A stretch of 64,000 nt of DNA from contig NZ_BAABWG010000003.1 of NCBI RefSeq assembly GCF_040372165.1, forward strand, positions 682,001 through 746,000. Reading direction: 5' to 3'. Positions 7,623-16,070 of this stretch are shown one piece after another. Numbering within the stretch: the stretch's first letter is position 1; every line of letters starts with the position of its first letter. Both the position numbers and the translations under genes were made by a program. Source of the stretch: Hydrogenophaga sp040372165. GTDB lineage: Bacteria; Pseudomonadota; Gammaproteobacteria; Burkholderiales; Burkholderiaceae_C. The notes below the pieces were generated by a model that was given only the letters and a program-made list of their open reading frames with translations, searched no databases and was not told the DNA's origin.

Positions 7623-8674
7623 CCATCCCTTCCTCATCCTCTTGCTCCGCTGCGCCTGGGCTGCAACGCGTCGCCATTGTTGGCGTGGGCGCCATCGGTG
7701 GATTGTTTGGCGCATGGATGGGCACACGATTGCCCGCAGGACAGATTGCGCTGTCGGCCTTGGCCAGAGGACAAACGCTGGACGCCATCAAGTCCCGGGG
7801 CATTGTCTGGACCGACGACGCAGGGCAAGACCACAGTGCGCCGGTGAACGCATCGGACGATGCAGCGGTTTTGGGGCAGCAAGACCTCGTCATCGTCTCA
7901 GTCAAAGGCCAGGCCATGCCAGGCGTGGCCGCGCAAGTGCGTCAGCTGATGGGCCCGCATACGGTGGTGCTGGTGGCGATGAACGGCGTGCCGTGGTGGT
8001 TCTTTCAAGGGCTCGGGGGCGAAGCCGACGGCTGGCTGCTCGATGCCGTTGATCCGGGCAGTCGCACGGCAGCCGCCATTCCGGCCAGCCAGGTGCTCGG
8101 CTGCGTCGTGCACGCCAGTGCGCAGGCGCCAGCGCCTGGTCATGTGGCTCGCGTCAAGAACAACCAGCTCATCATTGGCGAACCTGCGGGAGGGGCGTCT
8201 GATCGTGTGAGCGCCGTGGCGGAGTTGCTCAGCGCCTCGGGTTTTGACGTCAAGGTATCAGACCGCATCCAGCGCGACATCTGGTTCAAGCTCTGGGGCA
8301 ACATGACCATGAACCCTGTCTCTGCCATCACCGGAGCCCCGTGCGACCGCATTCTGGACGACGAGCTGGTGCGCGGCTTTTGCAGTGCAGTGATGCGCGA
8401 AGCCCAGGCCATCGGCGCGCGCATTGGTCTGCCCATTGACCAAGACCCGGAAGAGCGCCATGCCCTGACGCGCAAGCTCGGCTCTTTCAAAACCTCCATG
8501 TTGCAAGACGTGGAAGCAGGGCGCTCCATCGAACTCGATGCACTGGTGGCTTCCGTGCGCGAAATCGGTCAACGTCTGGGTGTGCCCACCCCATCCATGG
8601 ACGCACTCATGGGCCTGACACGTTTGATGGCGCAGGAACGCGGCCTCTATCCACAGCCGCAGCCACAGGCATGA
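7619..8674 (+). CDS. Ketopantoate reductase (ApbA/PanE) family oxidoreductase
   Basis: A 351-residue NAD(P)-dependent reductase with an N-terminal Rossmann motif VGVGAIGGLFGAW (about residues 21-33), a KVSDRIQRDIWFKLWGN segment and a C-terminal EEIA-like helical domain containing SMLQDVEAGRSIELDAL. These are PanE-type features. Its position inside the hpa operon, with a 4-bp overlap with the class II aldolase gene, suggests it acts on a 2-oxo acid or hydroxymethyl product related to that aldolase rather than in pantothenate synthesis. That is inference from context; ordinary PanE activity cannot be ruled out. Confidence 0.8.
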   Translation: MTIPSSSSCSAAPGLQRVAIVGVGAIGGLFGAWMGTRLPAGQIALSALARGQTLDAIKSRGIVWTDDAGQDHSAPVNASDDAAVLGQQDLVIVSVKGQAMPGVAAQVRQLMGPHTVVLVAMNGVPWWFFQGLGGEADGWLLDAVDPGSRTAAAIPASQVLGCVVHASAQAPAPGHVARVKNNQLIIGEPAGGASDRVSAVAELLSASGFDVKVSDRIQRDIWFKLWGNMTMNPVSAITGAPCDRILDDELVRGFCSAVMREAQAIGARIGLPIDQDPEERHALTRKLGSFKTSMLQDVEAGRSIELDALVASVREIGQRLGVPTPSMDALMGLTRLMAQERGLYPQPQPQA

Positions 8675-8752
8675 TGTCTTGATGCAGGGCGTACACTGAT
8701 TGATCACTCGCGAAGTCCTCGCCATTCCACTTCATTCACGCTTCTCTGAACC

Positions 8753-9565
8753 ATGAAAATCGCTCCCAATGTCTTTCGCAATGCCATGCGCAACGGCGAA
8801 GCGCAGATCGGCTACTGGTTGGGTTTTGCCAGTGCCAACGTGGCCGAAGCCATGGCTGGCTGCGGCTATCACTGGCTGCTGATCGATGGCGAGCACGCAC
8901 CCAATGATCTGAATGTGACGCTGGAACAGTTGCGTGCCGTGGCACCTTACGCCACCCACCCCGTGGTGCGCATCGTCGAGGCCAATGTCGCGCTGGTGAA
9001 ACGCTACCTCGACATCGGCGCGCAGACATTGCTGGTTCCGATGGTGGATACGCCCGAGCAGGCTGCGCTCATGGTGCAAGCCATGCGCTACCCGCCCGAA
9101 GGCATTCGCGGCATGGGCTCCGCGCTGGCACGTGCGTCGCGCTGGAACCAGGTGGACGACTATCTCAACCAGGCCAACAACGAGATGTGCCTGCTGGTGC
9201 AGGCCGAAACCGTCGAAGCCATGGGCAACCTCAAGGCCATTGCCGAGGTCGATGGTGTTGACGGCGTTTTCTTTGGACCTGCAGACTTGTCGGCCAGCAT
9301 GGGATACCGGGGGCAACCCAGCCATCCCGAGGTCAAGAAAGCCATATTGGATGGCATTGCCACGGTGCGTGCGGCGGGCAAGGCGCCGGGCATTCTGGCG
9401 GCCGACCCCAAGCTGGCGCGCGAATACCTGGATGCCGGTGCGCTCTTCGTGGCGGTGGGCGTGGACACCACCATGCTCGTCAAGGCTGCAACGGCGTTGC
9501 GCCAGCAGTTTGTCCAGACGGCGGAAGATGCCGCTGCCGCACCTCGCGCTTCTGGCGGGTACTGA
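8753..9565 (+). CDS. hpaI: 4-hydroxy-2-oxoheptane-1,7-dioate aldolase
   Basis: A 270-residue HpcH/HpaI aldolase that splits 4-hydroxy-2-oxoheptanedioate into pyruvate and succinate semialdehyde. The family signatures FDGEHAPND-like LLIDGEHAPND, the VRIVEANVALVKRYLDIGAQTLLVPMV strand-helix region, the Glu of LVQAETVEA and the GPADLSASMG metal-site motif are all present. It is the last gene of the plus-strand hpa run. A short gap of 78 bp separates it from the PanE-like gene. Confidence 0.92.
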   Translation: MKIAPNVFRNAMRNGEAQIGYWLGFASANVAEAMAGCGYHWLLIDGEHAPNDLNVTLEQLRAVAPYATHPVVRIVEANVALVKRYLDIGAQTLLVPMVDTPEQAALMVQAMRYPPEGIRGMGSALARASRWNQVDDYLNQANNEMCLLVQAETVEAMGNLKAIAEVDGVDGVFFGPADLSASMGYRGQPSHPEVKKAILDGIATVRAAGKAPGILAADPKLAREYLDAGALFVAVGVDTTMLVKAATALRQQFVQTAEDAAAAPRASGGY

Positions 9566-9693
9566 GCGCCGGTCCCTGTCCGGAAGGTCTGGGTCCTGAT
9601 GTACAGTTGCAAGCGATCGAGCCTGGGCGTGAGAGAGACAAGGCGTCGTCCAGCCATGTGAACGACTTGCGCCAGGCACCCCGTCCGCGCCCT

Positions 9694-10377
9694 ATGGAGA
9701 CTGGTCACTTGCGCATCCTGCTCGCCGAAGATGAAACCGAACTGGGCACATGGCTGGTCAAGGCCCTGGGCAAGTCCGACTTTCAGGTCGACTGGGTGAA
9801 CGATGGCCGGATGGTGCGTCGCAGCCTCAAATCCACCCGATACGACGCGCTCATTCTGGATCTGGGGCTGCCGGGTTTGAGTGGGCAGGATGTGCTGACA
9901 GATCTCAGAGAAGCGGACGAACGGCTGCCTGTCCTCATCCTCACCGCGCGCGATTCCCTGATGGAGCGCGTGAGTTGCCTGCACGGCGGGGCAGATGATT
10001 TTCTGGCCAAGCCTTTCGACATGGCCGAGCTGGAGGCGAGGTTGATTGCCCTGATTCGCCGTTCGCGCGGCCAGGACCACCCGCGTTTTGCGTGCGGACC
10101 CCTGGTGTACGACAGCGCATCCAGACAGTTTCGCCTCAGACACGAAGCGCTTGTGCTCACACCCCGCGAGCAAGCGGTGCTGCGCGCGCTGATTCAGCAC
10201 CCGGGCGAGCCACTGTCCAAGCGGGAGTTGCTCGATCGCGTGTTTTCGGACGAGCAGGACGTGAATCCGGAAGCCATTGAAGTGCTGATCCACCGTTTGC
10301 GCAAACGCCTGGATGGCTCGCCGGTTCGCATCGCCACTTTGCGGGGGCTGGGCTACCAGCTCGAAGCCTTGCCATGA
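9694..10377 (+). CDS. tctD: TctD-like response regulator (OmpR/QseB class)
   Basis: About 227 residues: an N-terminal receiver domain (LRILLAEDETELG with acidic pocket, phospho-acceptor Asp in ALILDLGLPG, Thr in LILTARD, Lys in DDFLAKPFD) and a C-terminal winged helix ending RIATLRGLGYQLE. Its stop overlaps the downstream histidine kinase start by 4 bp, and both precede a tctCBA transporter, so TctD is a reasonable name. The ATG at 9694 was chosen to give a normal receiver N-terminus; in-frame starts up to 9607 exist. Confidence 0.82.
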   Translation: METGHLRILLAEDETELGTWLVKALGKSDFQVDWVNDGRMVRRSLKSTRYDALILDLGLPGLSGQDVLTDLREADERLPVLILTARDSLMERVSCLHGGADDFLAKPFDMAELEARLIALIRRSRGQDHPRFACGPLVYDSASRQFRLRHEALVLTPREQAVLRALIQHPGEPLSKRELLDRVFSDEQDVNPEAIEVLIHRLRKRLDGSPVRIATLRGLGYQLEALP

Positions 10378-11774
10378 CGGCAGGCGCCTGGGCCCGGGCC
10401 AGCATCCGCCGGTTTCTGCTGGTTCTGCTCCTGCCGGGACTGGTCGCCGTAACGGCCAGTGAACTGTGGCTGAGCTGGCGTACCGCCACAGACGCCGCTG
10501 ATGCTGCCTATGACCGTTCGTTGCTGGGAGCTGTCAAGTCCATCGACTCCAGTATTTCCACCGCCAGTGGCGGGCTTGGCGTCGAGTTGCCTTATCGCAT
10601 GCTGGAGTTTTTCGAACTGACGGCGCAAGGGCAGGTGTTCTACCGGGTGGCCACTGAGGACGGCCTGGTGGAGATTGGCAGCACCGACCTGCCTGCACCG
10701 AAGCGCAAGCTGGTGACCGGCGTTCCGCAGTTTCATGAGGCCGAGTACTTTGGCCAGGCGGTGCGCGTGGGCAGCTATGCCAGAGAGTTGAGCCCGCCTC
10801 TGGCAGGTCAGTCTGGTACGCAACGCGTGGTGATACAGGTGGCGGAAACCATGGAGGTGCGCAACGAGTTTCGTCGTGCCCTTGTGCTGCAATCTCTGGC
10901 GCGCGATGTGCTGCTGATGCTGGCGGCCACGGGGTCACTCGCGCTGGCGATCACCTGGGCGATGAGGCCATTGGATCGGCTGCGTGAGGAAGTCGCAGCG
11001 CGTGATCCACAAGACCTGACGCCAATGAACGATGCGGGCGCGCCAGCCGAAGTGCAGCCGCTGGTGCAGGCCATCAATCACCATGTGGCCCGCCACCGTG
11101 AACAGACCGAAGCGCGTCGCCGCTTCATCGACGACGCCTCGCACCAGTTGCGCACCCCACTGACCACGCTGGCCACCCAGGTGTCCTATGCCCAGCGGGA
11201 GACCGACCCTGGAGCCGTGCGTGAAACGCTGGACACCATCAGGGAGCAGCTGGACGAAACCATCCGTCAGACCAACCAGATGCTGTCGCTGGCCCGAGCT
11301 GACAGCGCGCCGCCACAACACCAGGAGTTTGATGCTGTCGATCTGGCTGAATCACTGATGCGCAAGTGGTGGAGGACGGCGCGTGAGCATGGTGTGGATC
11401 TGGGGCTGGATGTTCCCGGTCAGCCATTGCCCGTCAGAGGTGACGCGGGCCTGCTCGCAGAGGCGTTGTCCAACTTGCTGCACAACGCCATTCGACATGG
11501 TGGTGCCGGCTGCCATGTGACATTGATGGTGCGTGCCGAGCCGGACGCCAGCGTGGTCATCAGCGTGACAGATGACGGACCGGGCTTGCCGGCCGACGAG
11601 CTGCCCCGGGCTGGTGAGCGGTTTTTCAGAGGGCGGTCAAACGCGGTGCCGGGCTCCGGGCTGGGCCTGGCGATCGTGCGTACCGTGGCCGAACGCCACG
11701 GAGGGCAAATGCGGGTGAGCGCCGGTGTGGCGGGGCGAGGTCTGGCGGTGGTGTTGCATCTGCCAGCTCGGTAG
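10374..11774 (+). CDS. tctE: TctE-like sensor histidine kinase
   Basis: A 466-residue membrane histidine kinase. A transmembrane helix near residues 16-36 and another near 178-202 flank a periplasmic sensor region of about 140 residues. A HAMP-like linker is followed by the H-box FIDDASHQLRTPL, the N-box LSNLLHNAIRHG, and ATP-lid motifs DDGPGLP and GSGLGLAIV. It overlaps the response regulator gene. Family members regulate tricarboxylate uptake; here the sensed ligand may be a carboxylate imported by the adjacent transporter. Confidence 0.85.
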   Translation: MTAGAWARASIRRFLLVLLLPGLVAVTASELWLSWRTATDAADAAYDRSLLGAVKSIDSSISTASGGLGVELPYRMLEFFELTAQGQVFYRVATEDGLVEIGSTDLPAPKRKLVTGVPQFHEAEYFGQAVRVGSYARELSPPLAGQSGTQRVVIQVAETMEVRNEFRRALVLQSLARDVLLMLAATGSLALAITWAMRPLDRLREEVAARDPQDLTPMNDAGAPAEVQPLVQAINHHVARHREQTEARRRFIDDASHQLRTPLTTLATQVSYAQRETDPGAVRETLDTIREQLDETIRQTNQMLSLARADSAPPQHQEFDAVDLAESLMRKWWRTAREHGVDLGLDVPGQPLPVRGDAGLLAEALSNLLHNAIRHGGAGCHVTLMVRAEPDASVVISVTDDGPGLPADELPRAGERFFRGRSNAVPGSGLGLAIVRTVAERHGGQMRVSAGVAGRGLAVVLHLPAR

Positions 11775-11911
11775 CTTCCCACAGCGGTCTCGGGTTAACC
11801 CGTATCTTTTGGCCGTTTTTCTGAAAGCCCATTGAAAGTACCGATTCCCTACAGTGCCCTCGTCGCACCGTTTCGGGCGAAAGACAAACACACCCACGAG
11901 GAGACACTTTC

Positions 11912-12910
11912 ATGAGCATTGCTGCCAAGTTCATCGCCGCCGCCGTATCGGCCACCGCCATGGTGGCCGTCACCAGTGTGGCGGCCAATCCGCTGGAAAA
12001 GACCGAGTGCATTGCACCGGCCAAGCCCGGTGGCGGTTTTGACCTCACCTGCAAACTGGCACAAAGTGCGCTGCAAGACGGCAAGTACATCGACAACCCG
12101 ATGCGCGTGACCTACATGCCCGGTGGTATCGGCGCAGTGGCCTACAACACGGTCATTGCCCAGCGACCCGACGATGCCCACGCCATCGTGGCCTTCTCCG
12201 GCGGCTCCCTGTTGAATCTGGCGCAAGGCAAGTTCGGGCGTTACTCGGAAAACGATGTGCGCTGGCTCGCTGCCATCGGCGCAGACTACGGCGCGGTGGT
12301 CGTTGCTGACAGTTCGCCGTACAAGTCCCTCAATGATGTGCTGGCCGCCATGAAGGCCGATCCCACCAAGGTGGTGCTCGGCGCAGGTGGCACCGTGGGC
12401 AGCCAGGACTGGATGAAGGCCGCACTCGTGGCCCGCGCTGGCGGCGTCAATCCCAAGACCATGCGATACGTTGCCTTCGAAGGCGGCGGCGAAGCGTTGA
12501 CAGCCTTGCAAGGTGGCCATATCCACGTGTACAGCGGCGATGCGGCCGAAGCCATGCAGCAGATCAAGGCTGGCGCCAAGGTGCGTATCCTGGCTGTGAT
12601 GAACGACAAGCGCCTGCCGGGCGACATGGCCGATGTTCCAACGGCTGTCGAGCAAGGCTTTGACGTGCAGTGGGCCATTATCCGTGGCTTTTATGTGGGT
12701 CCCAAGGTCAGCGACGCCGACTACAAGGTGTGGGCAGACACCTTCGCCAAGATGATGGCAACCCCTGCCTACGACAAATTGCGAAGCGACCGTGGGCTGT
12801 TCCCTCTGGCCATGACCGGCGCACCACTGGATGCCTACGTCAAGAAGCAGGTGGGCGAGTATCGCAAGCTGGCCGAAGAGTTTGGCCTGAACGTGGTGCC
12901 GGCCAAGTAA
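11912..12910 (+). CDS. tctC: Tripartite tricarboxylate transporter substrate-binding protein (TctC/Bug family)
   Basis: A 332-residue periplasmic binding protein with a Sec signal peptide (hydrophobic stretch about residues 5-24, cleavage after VAA). The segments CIAPAKPGGGFDLTCKLA and YMPGGIGAVAYN match the Bug/TctC family, which captures di- and tricarboxylates or aromatic acids. GAGGAGA lies just upstream of the ATG. It is the first gene of tctCBA, 137 bp after tctE. The real ligand is not evident from the sequence; the neighbouring hpa cluster makes an aromatic or dicarboxylic acid plausible. Confidence 0.88.
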   Translation: MSIAAKFIAAAVSATAMVAVTSVAANPLEKTECIAPAKPGGGFDLTCKLAQSALQDGKYIDNPMRVTYMPGGIGAVAYNTVIAQRPDDAHAIVAFSGGSLLNLAQGKFGRYSENDVRWLAAIGADYGAVVVADSSPYKSLNDVLAAMKADPTKVVLGAGGTVGSQDWMKAALVARAGGVNPKTMRYVAFEGGGEALTALQGGHIHVYSGDAAEAMQQIKAGAKVRILAVMNDKRLPGDMADVPTAVEQGFDVQWAIIRGFYVGPKVSDADYKVWADTFAKMMATPAYDKLRSDRGLFPLAMTGAPLDAYVKKQVGEYRKLAEEFGLNVVPAK

Positions 12911-12941
12911 GCACTGCTTCTCTCCCAGGAGTTTCATCACC

Positions 12942-13388
12942 ATGAGTGACCGCGTCCTCGGCGCGGTGTGTGTTGTCGCGTCCGCCGCCATGGCGTGGGC
13001 CGCGCAAGACTATGCCGCTGCCATATCCTACGAACCGGTTGGCCCCCGGGCATTCCCGCTGCTGCTGGCCTGCGGCCTTGGCCTCTCGGGTCTCTGGCTG
13101 GTGCTGAGACCCAGCGCCGGCGCCCAGGCCTTTCAGTCTGTTCCCTGGAGGGCCACAGTCCTGTGCGCTGCGGCCGTGCTCGGCTACGCCATGCTGTTCC
13201 AGTGGCTGGGCTTTCCGCTGGCCACTGCCATGATGGCCTTGCCCGTGGGCATGGCCTTCGGCGGCAGCTGGAAGCAGTCACTGATCGGTGGTGCAGCCCT
13301 GGGTGGCGTGCTCTATCTCTTGTTCGACAAGCTGCTGGATGTGGTGCTTCCCGCCGGTCCACTGGCCACCCTGTTGGGAGGAGGCTGA
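12942..13388 (+). CDS. tctB: Tripartite tricarboxylate transporter small membrane subunit TctB
   Basis: A 148-residue, very hydrophobic protein with about four transmembrane helices, the expected size for TctB (DUF1468). The early GPRAFPLLLACGLGLSGLWLV segment is characteristic. The gene starts 31 bp after tctC and ends 1 bp before tctA, so the three genes form one operon. TctB is the small inner-membrane subunit that works with TctA in sodium- or proton-coupled uptake. Confidence 0.85.
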   Translation: MSDRVLGAVCVVASAAMAWAAQDYAAAISYEPVGPRAFPLLLACGLGLSGLWLVLRPSAGAQAFQSVPWRATVLCAAAVLGYAMLFQWLGFPLATAMMALPVGMAFGGSWKQSLIGGAALGGVLYLLFDKLLDVVLPAGPLATLLGGG

Positions 13389-13389
13389 C

Positions 13390-14916
13390 ATGGAAGTCCT
13401 TCAACACCTGATCGACGGATTCGCTGTCGCGCTCACGCCCACCAATCTGCTCATTGCCGCCTTTGGCTGTTTTGTGGGAACGGTTGTGGGCCTGTTGCCT
13501 GGGCTTGGCCCCATCAATGGCGTTGCGATTCTCATGCCGCTGGCCTTTGCCATGCGCTTGCCGGCAGAGACTTCGCTCATCCTGCTCGCTGCGGTCTACA
13601 TCGGCTGCGAGTACGGCGGACGCATTTCTTCGATTCTGCTCAACGTGCCGGGCGATGCGGGAGCGATCATGACGGCCATTGACGGCAACCCCATGGCCCG
13701 CAATGGTCTTGGCGGGGTCGCCTTGTCCATCTCTGCCTGGAGCTCGTTCGTCGGGTCGCTGATCGCCACGGCAGGCATTGTGCTGTTCGCGCCCTGGCTG
13801 GCGAGCTGGGCGCTGTCCTTCGGCCCGGCCGAGTACTTCGCGCTCATGTGTTTTGCCTTCGCCTGCATCGCTGGGCTCATGGGAGAGGCGCCCGTCAAGG
13901 CGGGCCTGGCAGCCATCATCGGTTTGTCCATGTCCTGCATCGGCCTGGATTCCAACTCCGGGGTCTACCGGTTCACCGGTGGTGACGTGCACCTCTCCGA
14001 TGGCATCCAGTTCGTGGTGGTGGTCATTGGTGTGTTCTCCATCAGCGAGCTGCTGCTCATGCTGCAGGAGCAACACAAGAACACAGGGCCCATCACGCAG
14101 ACCGGGCGCATGCTGTTCAACCTGAAGGAACTGACCCACACCTGGTGGGGGACGGTTCGTTCCAGTGTGGTGGGCTTTGTGGTCGGCGTCCTGCCCGGCG
14201 CAGGTGCCACCATCGCCAGTGCCATGACCTACTCCATGGAGCGCAGGCTGACAGACACCGAAGGCACCTTTGGCAAGGGCGACATCCGGGGTGTCGCAGC
14301 GCCCGAAGCCGCCAACAACGCATCGGCCACGGGATCGTTTGTGCCCATGCTCACGCTGGGCGTTCCCGGCTCGGGTACCACGGCTGTCATGGTGGGGGCG
14401 CTCTCCCTGTACAACATCACCCCGGGGCCAGCACTGTTCAGTCAACAGCCAGGCCTGGTGTGGGGACTGATCGCATCACTGTTTCTGGCCAATGTCATTC
14501 TGGTTGCCCTGAACATTCCCCTGGTCGGCGTGTTCACCAAGGTGTTGAGTGTGCCCAACTGGCTGTTGGTGCCGGGCATTGTGGCGGTGAGCAGTGTCGG
14601 GGTGTATGCCGTGCATGCCACCACGTTCGATCTGATGCTGATGACGGGCCTGGGCTTTGCTGCCTACCTCCTGCGCCAGCAAGGCATCCCCATGGCGCCA
14701 TTGATCCTGGGCTTTGTGCTCGGCGACATGATGGAGCAGAACCTGCGCAGGGCACTGTCGATCAGTAACGGAGATCCGGCCATCCTGATCGAAAGTCCGA
14801 TCGCCATCGGCCTTTGGGTGGCGGCGATCATCATGCTGGTGGTTCCCTTGACCATGCGACTGCTCACGCGCCGTCGGAACGCACCCGTGCCTGCTGACCA
14901 GGTCAAGCCGGCATAA
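13390..14916 (+). CDS. tctA: Tripartite tricarboxylate transporter large permease TctA
   Basis: A 508-residue membrane protein with about twelve hydrophobic helices. The family hallmarks GLLPGLGPINGVAILMPLAF near the N-terminus and VGVLPGAGATIASAM in the second half form the internal repeat of TctA. The ATG at 13390 follows a GGAGGAGG ribosome site in the tctB end; an upstream in-frame start inside tctB is not needed. It is the last gene of tctCBA; a convergent LysR gene follows 38 bp later. Confidence 0.9.
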   Translation: MEVLQHLIDGFAVALTPTNLLIAAFGCFVGTVVGLLPGLGPINGVAILMPLAFAMRLPAETSLILLAAVYIGCEYGGRISSILLNVPGDAGAIMTAIDGNPMARNGLGGVALSISAWSSFVGSLIATAGIVLFAPWLASWALSFGPAEYFALMCFAFACIAGLMGEAPVKAGLAAIIGLSMSCIGLDSNSGVYRFTGGDVHLSDGIQFVVVVIGVFSISELLLMLQEQHKNTGPITQTGRMLFNLKELTHTWWGTVRSSVVGFVVGVLPGAGATIASAMTYSMERRLTDTEGTFGKGDIRGVAAPEAANNASATGSFVPMLTLGVPGSGTTAVMVGALSLYNITPGPALFSQQPGLVWGLIASLFLANVILVALNIPLVGVFTKVLSVPNWLLVPGIVAVSSVGVYAVHATTFDLMLMTGLGFAAYLLRQQGIPMAPLILGFVLGDMMEQNLRRALSISNGDPAILIESPIAIGLWVAAIIMLVVPLTMRLLTRRRNAPVPADQVKPA

Positions 14917-14954
14917 CGGCGCTGCCTGGTTTCACTGCACACTCGGAGCGCAGT

Positions 14955-15944
14955 TCAGCGCCGGGGCTTGCGTCTGGTTTCAGCCTTGCCGTTGCTCTTC
15001 GCTCCTGCCGGCGCCTTTGTCTTCTTTCCAGCTGAAGACGGTGAGGCGGTGGCATTGGCACTGGCGCGGCATGCCTTGACCACTGCAGCACAGAGCGTGC
15101 TCAGATCCTGAGAGGTATCGCCCACGCGCGTCGTCATCAGCACGGGCGAGACCACGCCCAGGTTGCTGATGGGGCGATAGGTGATGTCGTCGCGCGTGAG
15201 GCGCTGCACCGATTGCGGCACCACCGATGCACCCATACCTGCGGCGACCAGACCGATGGCCGTTTGCAGTCCGTTGGTTTCATAGCTGTGGAGTATGGGG
15301 AAGCCATGGGCGCGGAACTGCGTGGCCACCTGGTCTGCAAAGCTGGGACGCGGTGTGGCCGGGTACAGGATGATGGTCGTCTCTGAAAGCTGTTTGAGCG
15401 AGAGTGACTTGTAGCGGGCGAGCGGACTGCTCGCTGGCAGAGCAGCCACCATGGTCTCTTCAAAAATCATGGTGTTGAGCAGGCCATCGGCGTTGACAGC
15501 GAGTCGTCCAAAGCCCACGTCAATGCGGCCCGCCTGCAATGCTTCGGCCTGTTGCACCGAGGTGAGTTCCTTGAGCACCACATCGATGTCGGGATTTTGT
15601 GCCATGAAGGCTTGCACCACCTTGGGCAGGGCGCCGTACAGCATCGACGGTACAAAGCCCACCCCCAGCCATCGCCGTCGGCCCGCGCCCAGGCGTCGTG
15701 TGGCTTCGCACATCTCTTCGATGCGTGCCAATACCTGGGTGGACTGCTCAAAGAAAAATGAGCCTGCACGCGTGAGTGCCAGCGGGCGTGAAGACCGGTC
15801 GATGAGCATTACGCCCAGCTCGTCTTCCAGCTGTTGAATCTGCCGCGACAGGGGTGGCTGCGCGATGTGCAGCTGCTCGGCGGCGCGTGTGAAGTTCAGC
15901 GTATTGGCCAGAACTTCGAAGTAGCGGAGATGTCTGAGTTCCAC
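14955..15944 (-). CDS. LysR-family regulator (BenM/CatM-like), probable activator of meta cluster 1
   Basis: A 329-residue LysR protein: N-terminal winged helix (LRHLRYFEVLANTLNFTRAA, then AQPPLSRQIQQLEDELG) and a C-terminal effector domain with the CatM/BenM-like FVPSMLYGALP start. A Lys/Arg/Ala-rich tail follows residue 300. The start is GTG at 15944; the in-frame stop TGA just upstream excludes an earlier start. It is divergent from the ABC importer operon. A palindrome ATAC-N7-GTAT, the consensus form for CatM/BenM, abuts its start and contains its GAGG ribosome site. A nearly identical site lies ahead of the catechol dioxygenase gene. Confidence 0.85.
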   Translation of the reverse strand: MELRHLRYFEVLANTLNFTRAAEQLHIAQPPLSRQIQQLEDELGVMLIDRSSRPLALTRAGSFFFEQSTQVLARIEEMCEATRRLGAGRRRWLGVGFVPSMLYGALPKVVQAFMAQNPDIDVVLKELTSVQQAEALQAGRIDVGFGRLAVNADGLLNTMIFEETMVAALPASSPLARYKSLSLKQLSETTIILYPATPRPSFADQVATQFRAHGFPILHSYETNGLQTAIGLVAAGMGASVVPQSVQRLTRDDITYRPISNLGVVSPVLMTTRVGDTSQDLSTLCAAVVKACRASANATASPSSAGKKTKAPAGAKSNGKAETRRKPRR

Positions 15945-15945
15945 A

Positions 15946-15960
15946 ATACCTCACAGGTAT
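15946..15960. promoter_or_regulatory. ATAC-N7-GTAT LysR operator in the divergent promoter region
   Basis: ATACCTCACAGGTAT has 5-bp inverted arms (ATACC/GGTAT) and fits the ATAC-N7-GTAT pattern known for BenM/CatM-type LysR proteins. It lies 1 bp from the lysR GTG start and 110 bp before the ABC binding-protein start at 16071. On the minus strand it contains the GAGG that probably serves as the lysR ribosome site, so binding could also limit lysR expression. Confidence 0.65.
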
Positions 15961-16070
15961 AAATAGAGAGCCATTCGATATTGGACACCCTTTTACCTGC
16001 ATGTGATCATTTCTGCCGGCATCAAGTGCATCCACTTTCATGCACGACAAAGATTCTAGGAGACACAAAC

